In this document: in pieces, positions 44,365 to 53,976 of the stretch
Layout of the letters: every line of letters begins with the position of its first letter
Position numbering within the stretch: the stretch's first letter is position 1
NCBI GenBank assembly: GCA_900466945.1
Contig: UBNV01000010.1
Coordinates: 310,001 to 374,000, forward strand
Source: Hyphomicrobiales bacterium
Lineage (GTDB): Bacteria; Pseudomonadota; Alphaproteobacteria; Rhizobiales; Rhizobiaceae
DNA: 64,000 nt
Direction: 5' to 3'
Position numbers and translations under genes: made by a program
Notes under the pieces: model-generated
Seen by the model: the letters and a program-made list of their open reading frames with translations, nothing else
What the model was told of the DNA's origin: nothing
Databases searched by the model: none

Positions 44365-45537
44365 ATGGCGATCGAAGCAAGCAAATCGGGCGAACGGACA
44401 CCGAAGATCCGGCTGGGCATGGTTGGCGGCGGCGCCGGCGCTTTCATCGGTGCGGTGCATCGCATGGCAGCCCGTCTCGACGACCAGTACGACCTCGTTG
44501 CCGGTGCCCTGTCTTCGACGCCGGAAAAGTCGCTGGCGTCGGGACGCGAGCTCGGTCTCGACCCGGATCGTTGCTACGGCTCCTACGAAGAGATGGCGGA
44601 AAAGGAAGCCGCTCGTGCCGATGGCATCGAGGCGGTGTCGATCGTCACGCCGAACCATGTGCATTTCCCGGCGGCCAAGGCTTTTCTCGAGCGCGGCATC
44701 CACGTCATCTGCGACAAGCCGCTGACCTCTAACCTCGAAGACGCCAAGGCGCTGAAGGCCGTTGCCGACAAGGCGAAGGCGCTGTTTATCCTGACCCATA
44801 ACTACACCGGCTACCCGATGGTGCGGCATGCGCGTGAACTCGTGCGCTCCGGCGAGCTCGGGGAGTTGAGGCTCGTGCAGATGGAATATCCGCAGGACTG
44901 GCTGGCAGAGCCGATCGAACAGACCGGCCAGAAGCAGGCGGCCTGGCGCACTGACCCGAAGCAATCGGGTGCGGGTGGTTCGACCGGCGACATCGGCACG
45001 CATGCCTATAATCTCGGCTCGTTTATCTCTGGTCTCGAACTGGATGAGCTGGCGGCCGACGTCCACACCTTCGTTGAAGGCCGTCGTCTCGACGACAATG
45101 CACACGTCATGCTGCGCTTCAAAGGTGGCGCCAAGGGTCTGCTCTGGTGCAGCCAGGTTGCGACCGGCAACGAGAACGGGTTGAAGGTCCGCATCTATGG
45201 CACCAAGGCCGGGATCGAGTGGACGCAGGCCGATCCGAACTATCTGTGGTTCACGCGTCTCGGTGAGCCTAAGCAGCTGATCACGCGCGGCGGGGCAGGG
45301 GCGAATGCGGCGGCTGGCCGTGTAACCCGCATTCCTTCGGGACATCCGGAGGGTTACCTGGAAGCCTTTGCAACGATCTACACGGAAGCGGCCGCCGCAA
45401 TTAATGCGGCGAAGGCGGGGACTGTTGTCGATGCGGCGGTGGTCTATCCGACCGTGGATGACGGTGTGAAGGGTGTGGCTTTCGTCGAGGCCTGCATTGC
45501 ATCGTCGAAGCAGAATGGTGGCTGGGTGAAGGTGTAG
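44365..45537 (+). CDS. Gfo/Idh/MocA-family oxidoreductase
   Basis: ATG 44365 after AGGGAGAA gives 390 residues. The Rossmann domain has GMVGGGAGAFIGAVHR at residues 12-27, VTPNHVHFPAAKAFLERGIHVICDKPLTS (the family EKP motif is DKP here) and the catalytic-region motif GGSTGDIGTHAYNLGSF. It is an NAD(P)-dependent sugar or cyclitol dehydrogenase. With the previous isomerase-like protein it should form an oxidise-then-rearrange pathway. Substrate unknown. Confidence 0.9.
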   Translation: MAIEASKSGERTPKIRLGMVGGGAGAFIGAVHRMAARLDDQYDLVAGALSSTPEKSLASGRELGLDPDRCYGSYEEMAEKEAARADGIEAVSIVTPNHVHFPAAKAFLERGIHVICDKPLTSNLEDAKALKAVADKAKALFILTHNYTGYPMVRHARELVRSGELGELRLVQMEYPQDWLAEPIEQTGQKQAAWRTDPKQSGAGGSTGDIGTHAYNLGSFISGLELDELAADVHTFVEGRRLDDNAHVMLRFKGGAKGLLWCSQVATGNENGLKVRIYGTKAGIEWTQADPNYLWFTRLGEPKQLITRGGAGANAAAGRVTRIPSGHPEGYLEAFATIYTEAAAAINAAKAGTVVDAAVVYPTVDDGVKGVAFVEACIASSKQNGGWVKV

Positions 45538-45686
45538 GGACAAGGGGGTAAGGCTGGTGGGCAGTAGTGGGCGCCGTCTTTCCGGCAGCATTACTAACTG
45601 CCGGCCTTTGCCCTTTGACGCGGATCCTGCGGTATTGGTCGGTACGGACAAGAATCCGCAGATGACCCTCCCCTCGGAGAGGTTGC

Positions 45687-46841
45687 GTGAAACAGCACTA
45701 TCGCATCTTCTATATTCAATTTTCAGTCGCCTTATCTCTCGGCGCGCTCATCTCGCGGATGCCCGATCTTCAGACGAAATTCGGTCTCAGTGAAGGTCAG
45801 CTCGGATTGTTGTTGGCTGTCATGTCGGCCGGGGTTTTGTGCGGGTTGACCTTTTCTGTGCCGTCAATCGAGCGCTACGGCGCGCGATTGTCGGCCTTCG
45901 TCACTGTCATGGGTGCTTCGACCTTCTTCGCTCTCGTTGCATTCATGCCGTCGGCGCTTGCAGCGGCGCCCTGTTTCTTTGCCGGAGGCATTCTGACCGG
46001 CGCTTTCGAAATCAACGCCAACGTGGAGACCGACCGCCGAGAAGCTCTGCTGGGGCGGCGTATCATGAGCCGAGCGCATGGGATGTGGAGCCTTGGCTTC
46101 GGCGTGACGGCACTTCTAGCTGCTGGCTTGAGGCAGGCGGATGTTTCCATCCAGCTGCATATGGTGATGGTATTACTCGTCGTGGTTACCACCGGCGCTT
46201 ACATGTTTTCAGGAATAGAAAACGCGCCGGCAAGAGTTGAGACCTCGGATGCTGCGGTGCCGAAAATCACCCTGCCGACGATCGAGCTGTTGCCGCTCTG
46301 CCTGATTGGTGCCGCTCCGCTGCTTGCCGAGGGGGCGGGCGTGGACTGGTCCGCCATCTACATGCGGGATGTCTTTGATACGGAACCTTTTGTCGGCGGC
46401 CTTGCCGTGGCGTTGTTTTCCTTCACCATTGCGGCAGGGCGCCTTGGCATGGACCCCGTCGTGGACCGGTTCTCCCCCCGGGCGGTAGCGCTCTCGCTTC
46501 TCTCTGCCGCGTCGATTGGCCTTGTCATCGTCGCCGCAGCACCACATCCTATCATGGCCCTGATCGGCTTCTGCCTGATGGGGCTGGGGTGCTCCTCCGT
46601 TTATCCACTTGCAATATCGGCTGCGGCGCGACGAACCGACCGCCCTGCCTCTATCAATGTTGCAGCCCTCGGGCAGACGACATTCGTCGTGTTTTTTGCT
46701 GGTCCGCCGCTGTTAGGCTTTATCGCCGAACATGCCGGGTTGCGGTTTTCTTACTAAGCGGTGCTGCCCGTGCTTCTGGCCGCCCTCGCTGTTTCGAAGG
46801 TCCTGGCTGCTCCGGCAGAGCGGCTGAAACAGAACACCTGA
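45687..46841 (+). pseudogene. MFS transporter (YbjJ-like) with an in-frame stop 28 codons before its natural end
   Basis: The GTG start at 45687 (AGAGG upstream) gives an MFS protein of about twelve helices. It ends at a TAA at 46755-46757, after AGLRFSY, inside the last helix. The same frame then continues for 27 codons (AVLPVLLAALAVSKVLAAPA...) to TGA at 46839-46841, and this tail has the hydrophobic helix and charged end expected of the family. A single base change such as TTA to TAA explains it. The product may be a 356-residue truncated form or inactive. The family exports or imports sugars and other small molecules, fitting its place between oxidoreductase and beta-glucosidase. Confidence 0.75.
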
Positions 46842-46967
46842 AACGTTGCAGATTTTTTGATGTCACGCCTTCACCCGCCGTCGTCTTTGGTCTAAATCGC
46901 TCTGACAATCACTTGGCGTCTTGGTGCTGCAGAATGCGGTGCTGGTGGACCCGAACGAGAGTCTGTC

Positions 46968-48341
46968 ATGATCGATCCTAAAGCCCTTGCCTCGCGTTTT
47001 CCCGGTGACTTCCTCTTCGGTGTGGCCACCGCCTCCTTCCAGATCGAAGGGGCATCGAAGGCCGATGGGCGCAAGCCCTCGATCTGGGATGCGTTCTCCA
47101 ACATGCCGGGACGGGTCTTCGGGCGGCACAATGGGGATGTCGCCTGCGATCACTACAATCGCTGGGAGAGCGACCTCGATCTCATCAAGGACATGGGTGT
47201 TACCGGCTATCGCTTCTCGATCGCCTGGCCGCGTATCCTCCCCGAGGGCACAGGCCCGATCAACGAGAAGGGTCTCGATTTCTATGACAACCTCGTCGAC
47301 GGGCTGAAGGCGCGCGGTATCAAGGCCTATGCGACGCTCTATCATTGGGACCTGCCGCTCGCCCTGATGGGCGAGGGCGGTTGGACGGCGCGATCGACGG
47401 CGCAGGCGTTTCAGCGCTATACCAAGGTGGTGATGGAGCGGCTCGGCGACCGGCTCGATGCCGTCGCGACTTTCAACGAGCCGTGGTGCTCGGTCTGGCT
47501 CAGCCATCTCTACGGCATTCATGCGCCGGGCGAGCGCAACATGGATGCCGCCCTGCATGCGCTGCACTACACCAATCTGGCGCATGGACTTTCCGTACAG
47601 GCGATCCGCGAAATCGCCCCAAATGTACCGGTCGGACTGGTGCTGAATGCGCATGAGACGCTGCCGGGTTCCGAGAGCGAAACCGACAAGGCTGCGGCCG
47701 AGCGGGCGCATCAGTTCCACAATGGCGTGTTCTTCGATCCGGTCTTCAAGGGCGAGTATCCGGCAGACTTCCTCTCGGCGCTCGGCCATCGCATGCCTGT
47801 CATTGAAGAGGGTGATCTCGCCATCATCAGTCAGAAGCTCGACTGGTGGGGGCTCAACTACTACACGCCGATGCGCGTGGCCGACGACCCGACGCCGGGT
47901 GCCGAATTCCCCTCGACCGTGAATGCAGCGCCCGTGTCGGATGTGAAAACCGATATCGGCTGGGAGGTCTATGCGCCGGCGCTGAAGTCGCTGGTCGAGC
48001 GGCTCTACGCCCGCTATGACCTGCCGGTCTGCTACATCACTGAGAACGGCGCCTGCTACAACATGGGGGTCGAGGGGGGCGAGGTCGATGACCAGCCGCG
48101 GCTCGATTACTACGCCGAGCATCTGGACAAGGTCGCCGATCTGATCGCCAGCGGCTATCCGATGCATGGGTATTTTGCCTGGTCATTGATGGACAATTTC
48201 GAGTGGGCCGAAGGCTACAAGATGCGCTTCGGCCTTGTTCATGTCGATTACGACACCCAGGTCCGCACCATCAAGAAGAGCGGCAAGTGGTACAGGGACC
48301 TCGCGGTCGAATTCCCCAAGGGGAATTTCAAGCCGGACTGA
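46968..48341 (+). CDS. Beta-glucosidase, glycoside hydrolase family 1
   Basis: The 457-residue protein has the GH1 start FPGDFLFGVATASFQIEGA, acid/base Glu171 in TFNEPW and nucleophile Glu359 in ITENGA, with YFAWSLMDNFEWAEGY near the end for aglycone contact. It has no signal peptide, so it acts in the cytoplasm on imported beta-glucosides. It fits the preceding importer and redox genes as part of glycoside use, though it has its own 126-bp upstream gap. Confidence 0.95.
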   Translation: MIDPKALASRFPGDFLFGVATASFQIEGASKADGRKPSIWDAFSNMPGRVFGRHNGDVACDHYNRWESDLDLIKDMGVTGYRFSIAWPRILPEGTGPINEKGLDFYDNLVDGLKARGIKAYATLYHWDLPLALMGEGGWTARSTAQAFQRYTKVVMERLGDRLDAVATFNEPWCSVWLSHLYGIHAPGERNMDAALHALHYTNLAHGLSVQAIREIAPNVPVGLVLNAHETLPGSESETDKAAAERAHQFHNGVFFDPVFKGEYPADFLSALGHRMPVIEEGDLAIISQKLDWWGLNYYTPMRVADDPTPGAEFPSTVNAAPVSDVKTDIGWEVYAPALKSLVERLYARYDLPVCYITENGACYNMGVEGGEVDDQPRLDYYAEHLDKVADLIASGYPMHGYFAWSLMDNFEWAEGYKMRFGLVHVDYDTQVRTIKKSGKWYRDLAVEFPKGNFKPD

Positions 48342-48374
48342 TCAGCGGGGCGAAACGCCACTACATCCTCGTTC

Positions 48375-48770
48375 TTACCCGAGCTTGATCAGCTTGTTGA
48401 CGGCATCGGCTTCGTTGCGTCGGTCGAATTCTGCGCGCGCCGACTGGATGCGCTCATGGTGGGTGAAGACCCAGCCGCCGAGTGCGCGGATCGGCTCGCC
48501 GAAGGAACGGCCGAGGTCTGTCAGCGCATATTCAACCTTCGGCGGCACGGTCGGATGCACCGTGCGCTCGACAATGCCGTCACGTTCCAATGCCCGCAAA
48601 GTCAGGGTCAGCATGCGCTGGGAGATTCCCACCACCGAACGCTTGAGGTCGGAGAAACGCTGCGGTCCATCGCCGAGCATCATGATGACCAGGACCGTCC
48701 ATTTGTCGCCGAGGCGTGCCAGCATTTCGCTGACGGTCTGGCATTTCGATGGGTCGTAGCTGTCACACAT
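48375..48770 (-). CDS. HxlR-family transcriptional regulator
   Basis: The 131-residue product has the HxlR winged helix: CQTVSEMLARLGDKWTVLVIMMLGDGPQRFSDLKRSVVGISQRMLTLTLRALERDGIV. Cys2 and Cys10 near the N-terminus are placed where redox or electrophile-sensing HxlR members have a reactive Cys. It is divergent from a nitroreductase, the usual pairing for HxlR regulators of quinone or nitro stress. A longer frame upstream lies antisense to the nitroreductase. Confidence 0.9.
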   Translation of the reverse strand: MCDSYDPSKCQTVSEMLARLGDKWTVLVIMMLGDGPQRFSDLKRSVVGISQRMLTLTLRALERDGIVERTVHPTVPPKVEYALTDLGRSFGEPIRALGGWVFTHHERIQSARAEFDRRNEADAVNKLIKLG

Positions 48771-48800
48771 GGCGGTTCCAATCGTTCTTCTCTTGTAACA

Positions 48801-48872
48801 TGGTATCAAAAATGTGCCTCCTTGCACATTAATTCTGGTTACATATGTAGGCCTGGTTACTAATTGATACCA
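48801..48872. promoter_or_regulatory. Operator-like inverted repeats between HxlR gene and nitroreductase
   Basis: TGGTATCAA (48801-48809) is the inverted copy of TTGATACCA (48864-48872). Between them AATGTGC/GCACATT (48811-48830) and two GGTTAC steps occur. A dense AT-rich palindromic region such as this suits HxlR dimers controlling both genes. Confidence 0.5.
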
Positions 48873-48929
48873 GACCTGTTGCTCGCGCCGAAGGTTCCGG
48901 GCGCGCCGGGTCCAACCAGGAGCCTGACC

Positions 48930-49568
48930 ATGTCCGCACTCATTGAAAAGCTGAACTGGCGCTATGCGACCAAGAAGATGGACCCGGCCAAGACCGTTTC
49001 CGAAGACAAGGTCGAGCGCATTCTCGAAGCGGCCCGCCTTGCGCCCACCTCGAGCGGGCTGCAGCCCTTCGAAGTCATCGTGGTGACCAACAAGGACGTC
49101 CGCGCCAGGATCCAAGAGATTGCCTGGAACCAGGCCCAGGTCACCGAAGGCTCGCATCTGCTCGTCTTTGCCGCCTGGGACAATTACACGGTCGAGCGCA
49201 TCAACCACATGTTCGACCTTACCAATGAAGAGCGCGGCTTCACCAACGAGGGCTTCGAGAACTATCGCCAGATGTTGCTCGGCATGTATCCAGGCCGCGA
49301 TGCGGACATGAATTTTGAGCATGCCGCCCGCCAGGCCTATATCGGCTTTGGCATGGCCGTCGCTGCTGCAGCCTTCGAAGGTGTCGATGCGACCCCGATG
49401 GAAGGCTTTGACGCTGCCAAGCTCGACGAGATCCTAGGCTTGCGCGAAAAGGGCCTGCGCTCCGTCACCATTCTGCCGATCGGCTACCGTGCTGCGGAAG
49501 GCGACTGGCTCGCCGGCCTGAAGAAGGTGCGACGTCCGAAGGACGAATTCGTGTCCGTCGTGGCCTGA
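48930..49568 (+). CDS. NAD(P)H-dependent nitroreductase-family oxidoreductase
   Basis: ATG 48930 after CAGGAG gives 212 residues. The FMN-binding signature RYATKKMDPAKTVSEDKVERILEAARLAPTSSGLQPFEV and the ending TILPIGYRAAEGDW are typical of the NfsB/YfkO-like group. It reduces nitroaromatics, quinones or similar compounds by two-electron transfer. It is divergent from an HxlR regulator and closed by a perfect terminator. Confidence 0.9.
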   Translation: MSALIEKLNWRYATKKMDPAKTVSEDKVERILEAARLAPTSSGLQPFEVIVVTNKDVRARIQEIAWNQAQVTEGSHLLVFAAWDNYTVERINHMFDLTNEERGFTNEGFENYRQMLLGMYPGRDADMNFEHAARQAYIGFGMAVAAAAFEGVDATPMEGFDAAKLDEILGLREKGLRSVTILPIGYRAAEGDWLAGLKKVRRPKDEFVSVVA

Positions 49569-49610
49569 TGATCATGTGACTCCCAGTCGACACCTCCAGG
49601 TCGACCGCCA

Positions 49611-49640
49611 GGGCTCCGGGCAACCGGAGCCCATTTTTTT
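49611..49640 (+). terminator. Rho-independent terminator of the nitroreductase gene
   Basis: GGGCTCCGG-GCAA-CCGGAGCCC is a perfect 9-bp stem followed by A and seven T. Confidence 0.92.
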
Positions 49641-49747
49641 CGGAGGATATCCGCATACCCGGATCGATCAATATTCAGCATGATGTTCAGTGTGTTAAGT
49701 CAAATTGAACACATTGCATCGCATGGTGGGGCTTCAGCCTTTGGGTA

Positions 49748-51988
49748 ATGTTTATGCGGCTTCACCATTTGGACAAACGGCTTCGGCCACTCGCGACTCG
49801 ACGGGTAGCAGTCGCGGCGTTGCTTGTGGTGTTCGCGACCATGGCGATGATGGTCGCCTCGATCGTGATGTCGGCACTTGACCGGGTCGCGACCTATGCC
49901 AATCACCTCGATGAGGAGCGGTCGCGCGAGACGCTGATTGGTGCCATCCAGACTTTCGAGCACCAGCTGGGTGCCACGCTGCTTGACTACACGGCCTGGG
50001 ATGACGCGGCGGTCAACGCCTATGACAACCAGGATATGGCCTGGATGATCAGCAATTTCGGCGACATGACCTTCGATAGCGATCTCTTCGACGTCGCGAT
50101 CGTGCTTGATGCGCAAGGCCAGCCGATGATGGCCTATGCCGACGGCCAACCGATTGACGGTGACGCCAAGGGTTATCTGACGCCGACCCTCATGGGGCTT
50201 TTCGAAAAGGTGCGCACGGGCCAGAGTGGTCTTGTCCCGCAAGCGCTCGGCTTCGTCAGGACCCAGAAGGGCGTCGGTTCTGCCGGTGTTGCGCTCATTC
50301 GGCCGAAATCCGGAGACATCGGTCAACCGCCGGAGAAGTTCCTCTATCTGGTCTTCATCCGGCATCTGGCACCCTTGACTGTCGAGCGGATCTCGGAGGC
50401 CTATGTCCTGCCGGGCCTCGTTCTCGTTCCTTCGTCCGCAAGCGCGACGTCTGTCGCGATTTCCGCCCCGACGGGTGAGGCGGTCGCGTCCCTGGCCTGG
50501 ACACCGCGCGCGCCGGGTGACCAAAGCCGCAAGCAGGTCGAGCCGCTGATCACCGCGGCTGTCGTGATCATCGTCATCTACTGCCTTCTGCTCGTGGTCA
50601 TCGGAAATGCCGAGATGCGCCGCGTGCGCGCAGACGAAGCCAATGCCGTCAAGCTTGCCCAGACCGACCGGCTGAGCGGACTTCTGAACCGCGCCGGCCT
50701 CAGTCAGCTCCTTGAAGACGAGGTGCAGCGCGCGCGCGAGGCGGCGGAAGACGTCGTTCTCCTCTATCTCGATCTAGACGGGTTCAAGGAAGTCAACGAC
50801 GCCTATGGTCATGCGACGGGGGATCGACTGATCCGGGCCGTCGGAGCGGGGCTGTCGGTTCTGGTTGGCGAGGAGGCCGGACTTGCCCGCATCGGCGGCG
50901 ACGAGTTCGGCATCGTGCTGACAGGCAGCGATGCGCAGAAGCGTGCGTCCATACTCGCGGGTTCGATCCTCGCCTTCTTCGACGAACCTGTGCTTCTCGG
51001 GGAGCGGACTGTCGTTGTCGGCTGCAGCATCGGTGTCTGTGTTTCTGAAAGTGGCCGCGTCGATGGTGGCGAGCTCACGCGGCGCGCCGACATGGCCATG
51101 TATTCGTCCAAGGATGGTGGGCGGGGCCGGTCGACGGTCTACGACCCTCGCATGGACGAAGAGCGAGAGAGCCGCAACCAGATGGAAATCGATCTGCGTG
51201 GGGCGATTGCCCGCGGCGAGATCGAGGTGGTCTACCAGCCTGTCGTCGATGCCAAGACGTTTGCGCTTGTCAGCGTCGAGGCGCTGGCGCGCTGGACCCG
51301 CAAGGGGCATGGCCCCGTTTCCCCCGATGTCTTCATCCCGATCGCGGAGACGAGCGGCCTGATCGACCAGCTCGGTCTCTGCGTCTTGCGCCAGTCGTTG
51401 CGGCAGCTCTCCCACTGGCCGGAATTGAAGCTCTCGGTCAATGTCTCACCGGGGCAGTTCCGCGATCCCTCCTTCGTGGACCATGTCGCCGCCATGTTCG
51501 AGCAGGCCAATATCGAGCCGGGTCGCGTCGTTCTCGAGATGACTGAGACATACTTTATTCAGAGCCCGGATCGCGCACGCCTGGCCATGGAACGGCTCCG
51601 GGCACTCGGGCTGCGCATCGCGCTCGACGATTTCGGTGCCGGCTTCTCGAGCGTCGGCTATCTCAGGCAATTCGGCTTCGACCGCATGAAGATCGACCGC
51701 TCCCTCGTCCAGTCGCTGGACCGAGGTCATCGTGCCGTCGAAATGCTGCAGGCGACAGTGGCGCTCGCACGTTCGCTCGGCATTCCGGTGACGGCGGAAG
51801 GTGTGGAGACCGAACAGCAGGCCGTCATTCTGCGGTTGGCCGGCTGCGATCAGCTGCAGGGCTATCTCTTCGGGCGCCCGCAATCACCCGAGCAGATTGC
51901 GGCGCTCATGCTGCGCCCGATGGAATTGCGGGCGAAGGCTGCGGAACTCGCCTTTGCGGCAAGCCGCGAGGGTGGACTCCTGGTCTGA
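49748..51988 (+). CDS. CHASE4-GGDEF-EAL cyclic-di-GMP protein
   Basis: The 746-residue protein has membrane helices at about residues 19-42 and 283-305, flanking a periplasmic CHASE4-like sensor. GGDEF is at 383-387 (RIGGDEFGIV) and EAL at 511-513 (SVEALARW). Both active sites look intact: NVSPGQF, LEMTETYF, DDFGAGFSS, KIDRSLV and AEGVET are present in the EAL domain. The inhibitory RxxD site before GGDEF is absent (GEEA instead), so product inhibition of synthesis is unlikely. It probably switches between making and breaking cyclic di-GMP on an external cue. Confidence 0.93.
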   Translation: MFMRLHHLDKRLRPLATRRVAVAALLVVFATMAMMVASIVMSALDRVATYANHLDEERSRETLIGAIQTFEHQLGATLLDYTAWDDAAVNAYDNQDMAWMISNFGDMTFDSDLFDVAIVLDAQGQPMMAYADGQPIDGDAKGYLTPTLMGLFEKVRTGQSGLVPQALGFVRTQKGVGSAGVALIRPKSGDIGQPPEKFLYLVFIRHLAPLTVERISEAYVLPGLVLVPSSASATSVAISAPTGEAVASLAWTPRAPGDQSRKQVEPLITAAVVIIVIYCLLLVVIGNAEMRRVRADEANAVKLAQTDRLSGLLNRAGLSQLLEDEVQRAREAAEDVVLLYLDLDGFKEVNDAYGHATGDRLIRAVGAGLSVLVGEEAGLARIGGDEFGIVLTGSDAQKRASILAGSILAFFDEPVLLGERTVVVGCSIGVCVSESGRVDGGELTRRADMAMYSSKDGGRGRSTVYDPRMDEERESRNQMEIDLRGAIARGEIEVVYQPVVDAKTFALVSVEALARWTRKGHGPVSPDVFIPIAETSGLIDQLGLCVLRQSLRQLSHWPELKLSVNVSPGQFRDPSFVDHVAAMFEQANIEPGRVVLEMTETYFIQSPDRARLAMERLRALGLRIALDDFGAGFSSVGYLRQFGFDRMKIDRSLVQSLDRGHRAVEMLQATVALARSLGIPVTAEGVETEQQAVILRLAGCDQLQGYLFGRPQSPEQIAALMLRPMELRAKAAELAFAASREGGLLV

Positions 51989-52002
51989 CACCTCCGGCGG
52001 CA

Positions 52003-52947
52003 TCAGCCGCCGATATGCTTTTCGCCGCGCTTCCTGGCGAGCGCGATTTGTAGCTGGCGCTGGCGATAGCGGTCGCGGTCGGCTTCGGTGCGGCTCTCGT
52101 AGCAATGGCTGCAGGAGACGCCTTCCTCGTAGTGGGGGTGGGTCAGTTCTTCTGCGGTGATCGGGTTGCGGCAGGCGTGGCAGAGCTTGTGATCGCCCTC
52201 TTTCAGGCCATGGGTGACGGATACGCGCTCGTCGAAGACAAAGCAGGCCCCATCCCAGAGGCTCTGTTCTTCCGGCACTTCCTCCAGATATTTCAGAATG
52301 CCGCCCTTGAGGTGGTAGACCTCGTCGAAACCCTGTTGCTTCATGAAGGCGGTCGCCTTCTCGCAACGGATGCCGCCGGTGCAATACATGGCGATCTTCG
52401 GCTTGTTGTGCAGGCCGGGATTGTTCTTCACCCAGTCCGGAAATTCGCGAAACGTCTTGGTGTTCGGGTCGACGGCGCCGCGGAAGATGCCGATCGCCGT
52501 CTCATAGTCGTTGCGGGTGTCGATGACGATGGTCTCGGGATCGGAGATCAGATCGTTCCAGTCCTTCGGCGCAACATAGGTGCCGACGATCTCGTTAGGG
52601 TCGATATCCTCGACGCCCATGGTCACGATTTCCTTTTTCAGGCGCACCTTCATGCGCAGGAAGGGCATCTTCGAAGCCCGGCTTTCCTTGTGTTCCAGGG
52701 CCTTGAATTCGGGCTGGCTGCGGAGAAAGGCCAGAACCTTTGCGATCGCGGCGTCGGTGCCAGCAATCGTGCCGTTGATGCCCTCATGAGCGATGAGCAG
52801 CGTGCCCTTGACCCCTTCTGCCTTGCAGAGCGCCTCCAGCGGTTCCTGGAAGCTCTCGAAACGCGGAAACTTGGCAAAGTGATAGAGGGCTGCGACGCAA
52901 AAAGCGCCGCTTGTCTCGGGGCGGGGGGCTGTCGTGTGTTCTGTCAT
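52003..52947 (-). CDS. trhO: tRNA uridine(34) hydroxylase, rhodanese-like
   Basis: ATG 52945-52947 gives 314 residues. An acylphosphatase-like N-terminal domain (residues 15-110) is followed by a rhodanese domain with active Cys189 in [11 protein letters not shown] and a C-terminal Cys cluster ([17 protein letters not shown]). This is the YceA/TrhO family, which makes 5-hydroxyuridine at the tRNA wobble position using oxygen. It converges on the cyclic-di-GMP gene 14 bp away. Confidence 0.93.
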   Translation of the reverse strand: MTEHTTAPRPETSGAFCVAALYHFAKFPRFESFQEPLEALCKAEGVKGTLLIAHEGINGTIAGTDAAIAKVLAFLRSQPEFKALEHKESRASKMPFLRMKVRLKKEIVTMGVEDIDPNEIVGTYVAPKDWNDLISDPETIVIDTRNDYETAIGIFRGAVDPNTKTFREFPDWVKNNPGLHNKPKIAMYCTGGIRCEKATAFMKQQGFDEVYHLKGGILKYLEEVPEEQSLWDGACFVFDERVSVTHGLKEGDHKLCHACRNPITAEELTHPHYEEGVSCSHCYESRTEADRDRYRQRQLQIALARKRGEKHIGG

Positions 52948-53067
52948 GGCCTGCGAAATACCGCCTCGGCCCCTGCGGTGCAACGGATTTCCGCTTTCCG
53001 GCGCAAGTTTGAAAATCGTCAAGTGAGGTAAGGGTTGTGCGTGGTGGCCGGAATGATTCGGTCGGGC

Positions 53068-53976
53068 CTAAGTCGCCGCTCGCATCCACAATGCCTCGAC
53101 AATGCGGGCCTCGTGTTTCGCGGGGTCGGCAAAAACCCGGTCGGCCAGATCCAGCGCCTCGCGGCGCAGATCCATCTGGCGGCGGATGATGATGGCGAGA
53201 AGGAAGGACTGGCCTTCGCCATCGCCGAAGGTCTCGGGTTCGTGGTCGAGCAGGGTGGTAAGCACGGTGAGGTCGTGCTCGTGGCCAAGCAGATCGACCA
53301 GGGTCTTCGCTTCGGTGCGCTTTGCGTCAAAGGCGCTCGGCCAAAGGTCGCGCAGGAGCGAGAGGTTCATCCAGTAGGCCTGGGCGGCCTTGCGAAGGTC
53401 GTGGAAGACCTCGCCATGGCTTTCGCCCTTGCAGGTTTCGAGCGCCTCATGGGCCTCGTCGAGGCCCTTGCGCCAGCCTTTGGCCATGAGGCGGGCGGCG
53501 TGACCCGTCTTGGATGGGAGAGAGAGACTTTCGAGCGCCTCGATCGCGGCACGGCATTCTGCGACCACGTTAGCGACCTTGGCCTCAAGATCGCTTTCGG
53601 TCTCGGCGATTTCGTCGCGGCGAAGGGCCAGAACTTCGCGGGCTGCAGCGAGCGTCTCGGCCTCGTCGTCGGTTAGGGCATGATCCGAGAGATGTTCGAC
53701 CGTTTCGATCAAGGCCGTGGCGTCGCGGATGCGCGACAGGCTGCGGCTGGCATCGCGCAGCCGCTCATTCTCCGCACGACGGAACGGCTTGTCGCCACTC
53801 GCGATCAGCCGATAAAGATTGCGCAGGCGCTTGAATTTTTTGCGGGCGGCGTGGATTGCTTCGTGCAGCCCTTCTGGCCTTGCCTCAAGCGTCTCGATCG
53901 CCTTTTCCAGTTCCCGACGCGCAACGGTTTGCACCTCGGCGAGAAGCGGGCGGTCCGGCCTAATGCGATATGGCAT
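53068..53976 (-). CDS. CHAD-domain protein
   Basis: The 302-residue, almost all-helical protein has the CHAD signature of paired His with basic residues, such as LHEAIHAARKKFKRLRNLYRLI (residues 37-58) and GEVFHDLRKAAQAYWMNLSLL. CHAD domains bind polyphosphate through such positive surfaces. It overlaps the upstream CYTH gene by 17 bp, and the pair is often fused in other bacteria. The role is likely in polyphosphate binding or turnover. Confidence 0.9.
   Translation of the reverse strand: MPYRIRPDRPLLAEVQTVARRELEKAIETLEARPEGLHEAIHAARKKFKRLRNLYRLIASGDKPFRRAENERLRDASRSLSRIRDATALIETVEHLSDHALTDDEAETLAAAREVLALRRDEIAETESDLEAKVANVVAECRAAIEALESLSLPSKTGHAARLMAKGWRKGLDEAHEALETCKGESHGEVFHDLRKAAQAYWMNLSLLRDLWPSAFDAKRTEAKTLVDLLGHEHDLTVLTTLLDHEPETFGDGEGQSFLLAIIIRRQMDLRREALDLADRVFADPAKHEARIVEALWMRAAT

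Noticed and set aside
48771-49322. Long N-terminal extension of the HxlR protein
   Set aside because: It would run antisense through the nitroreductase gene and the operator; HxlR proteins begin at the MCDSYD position.
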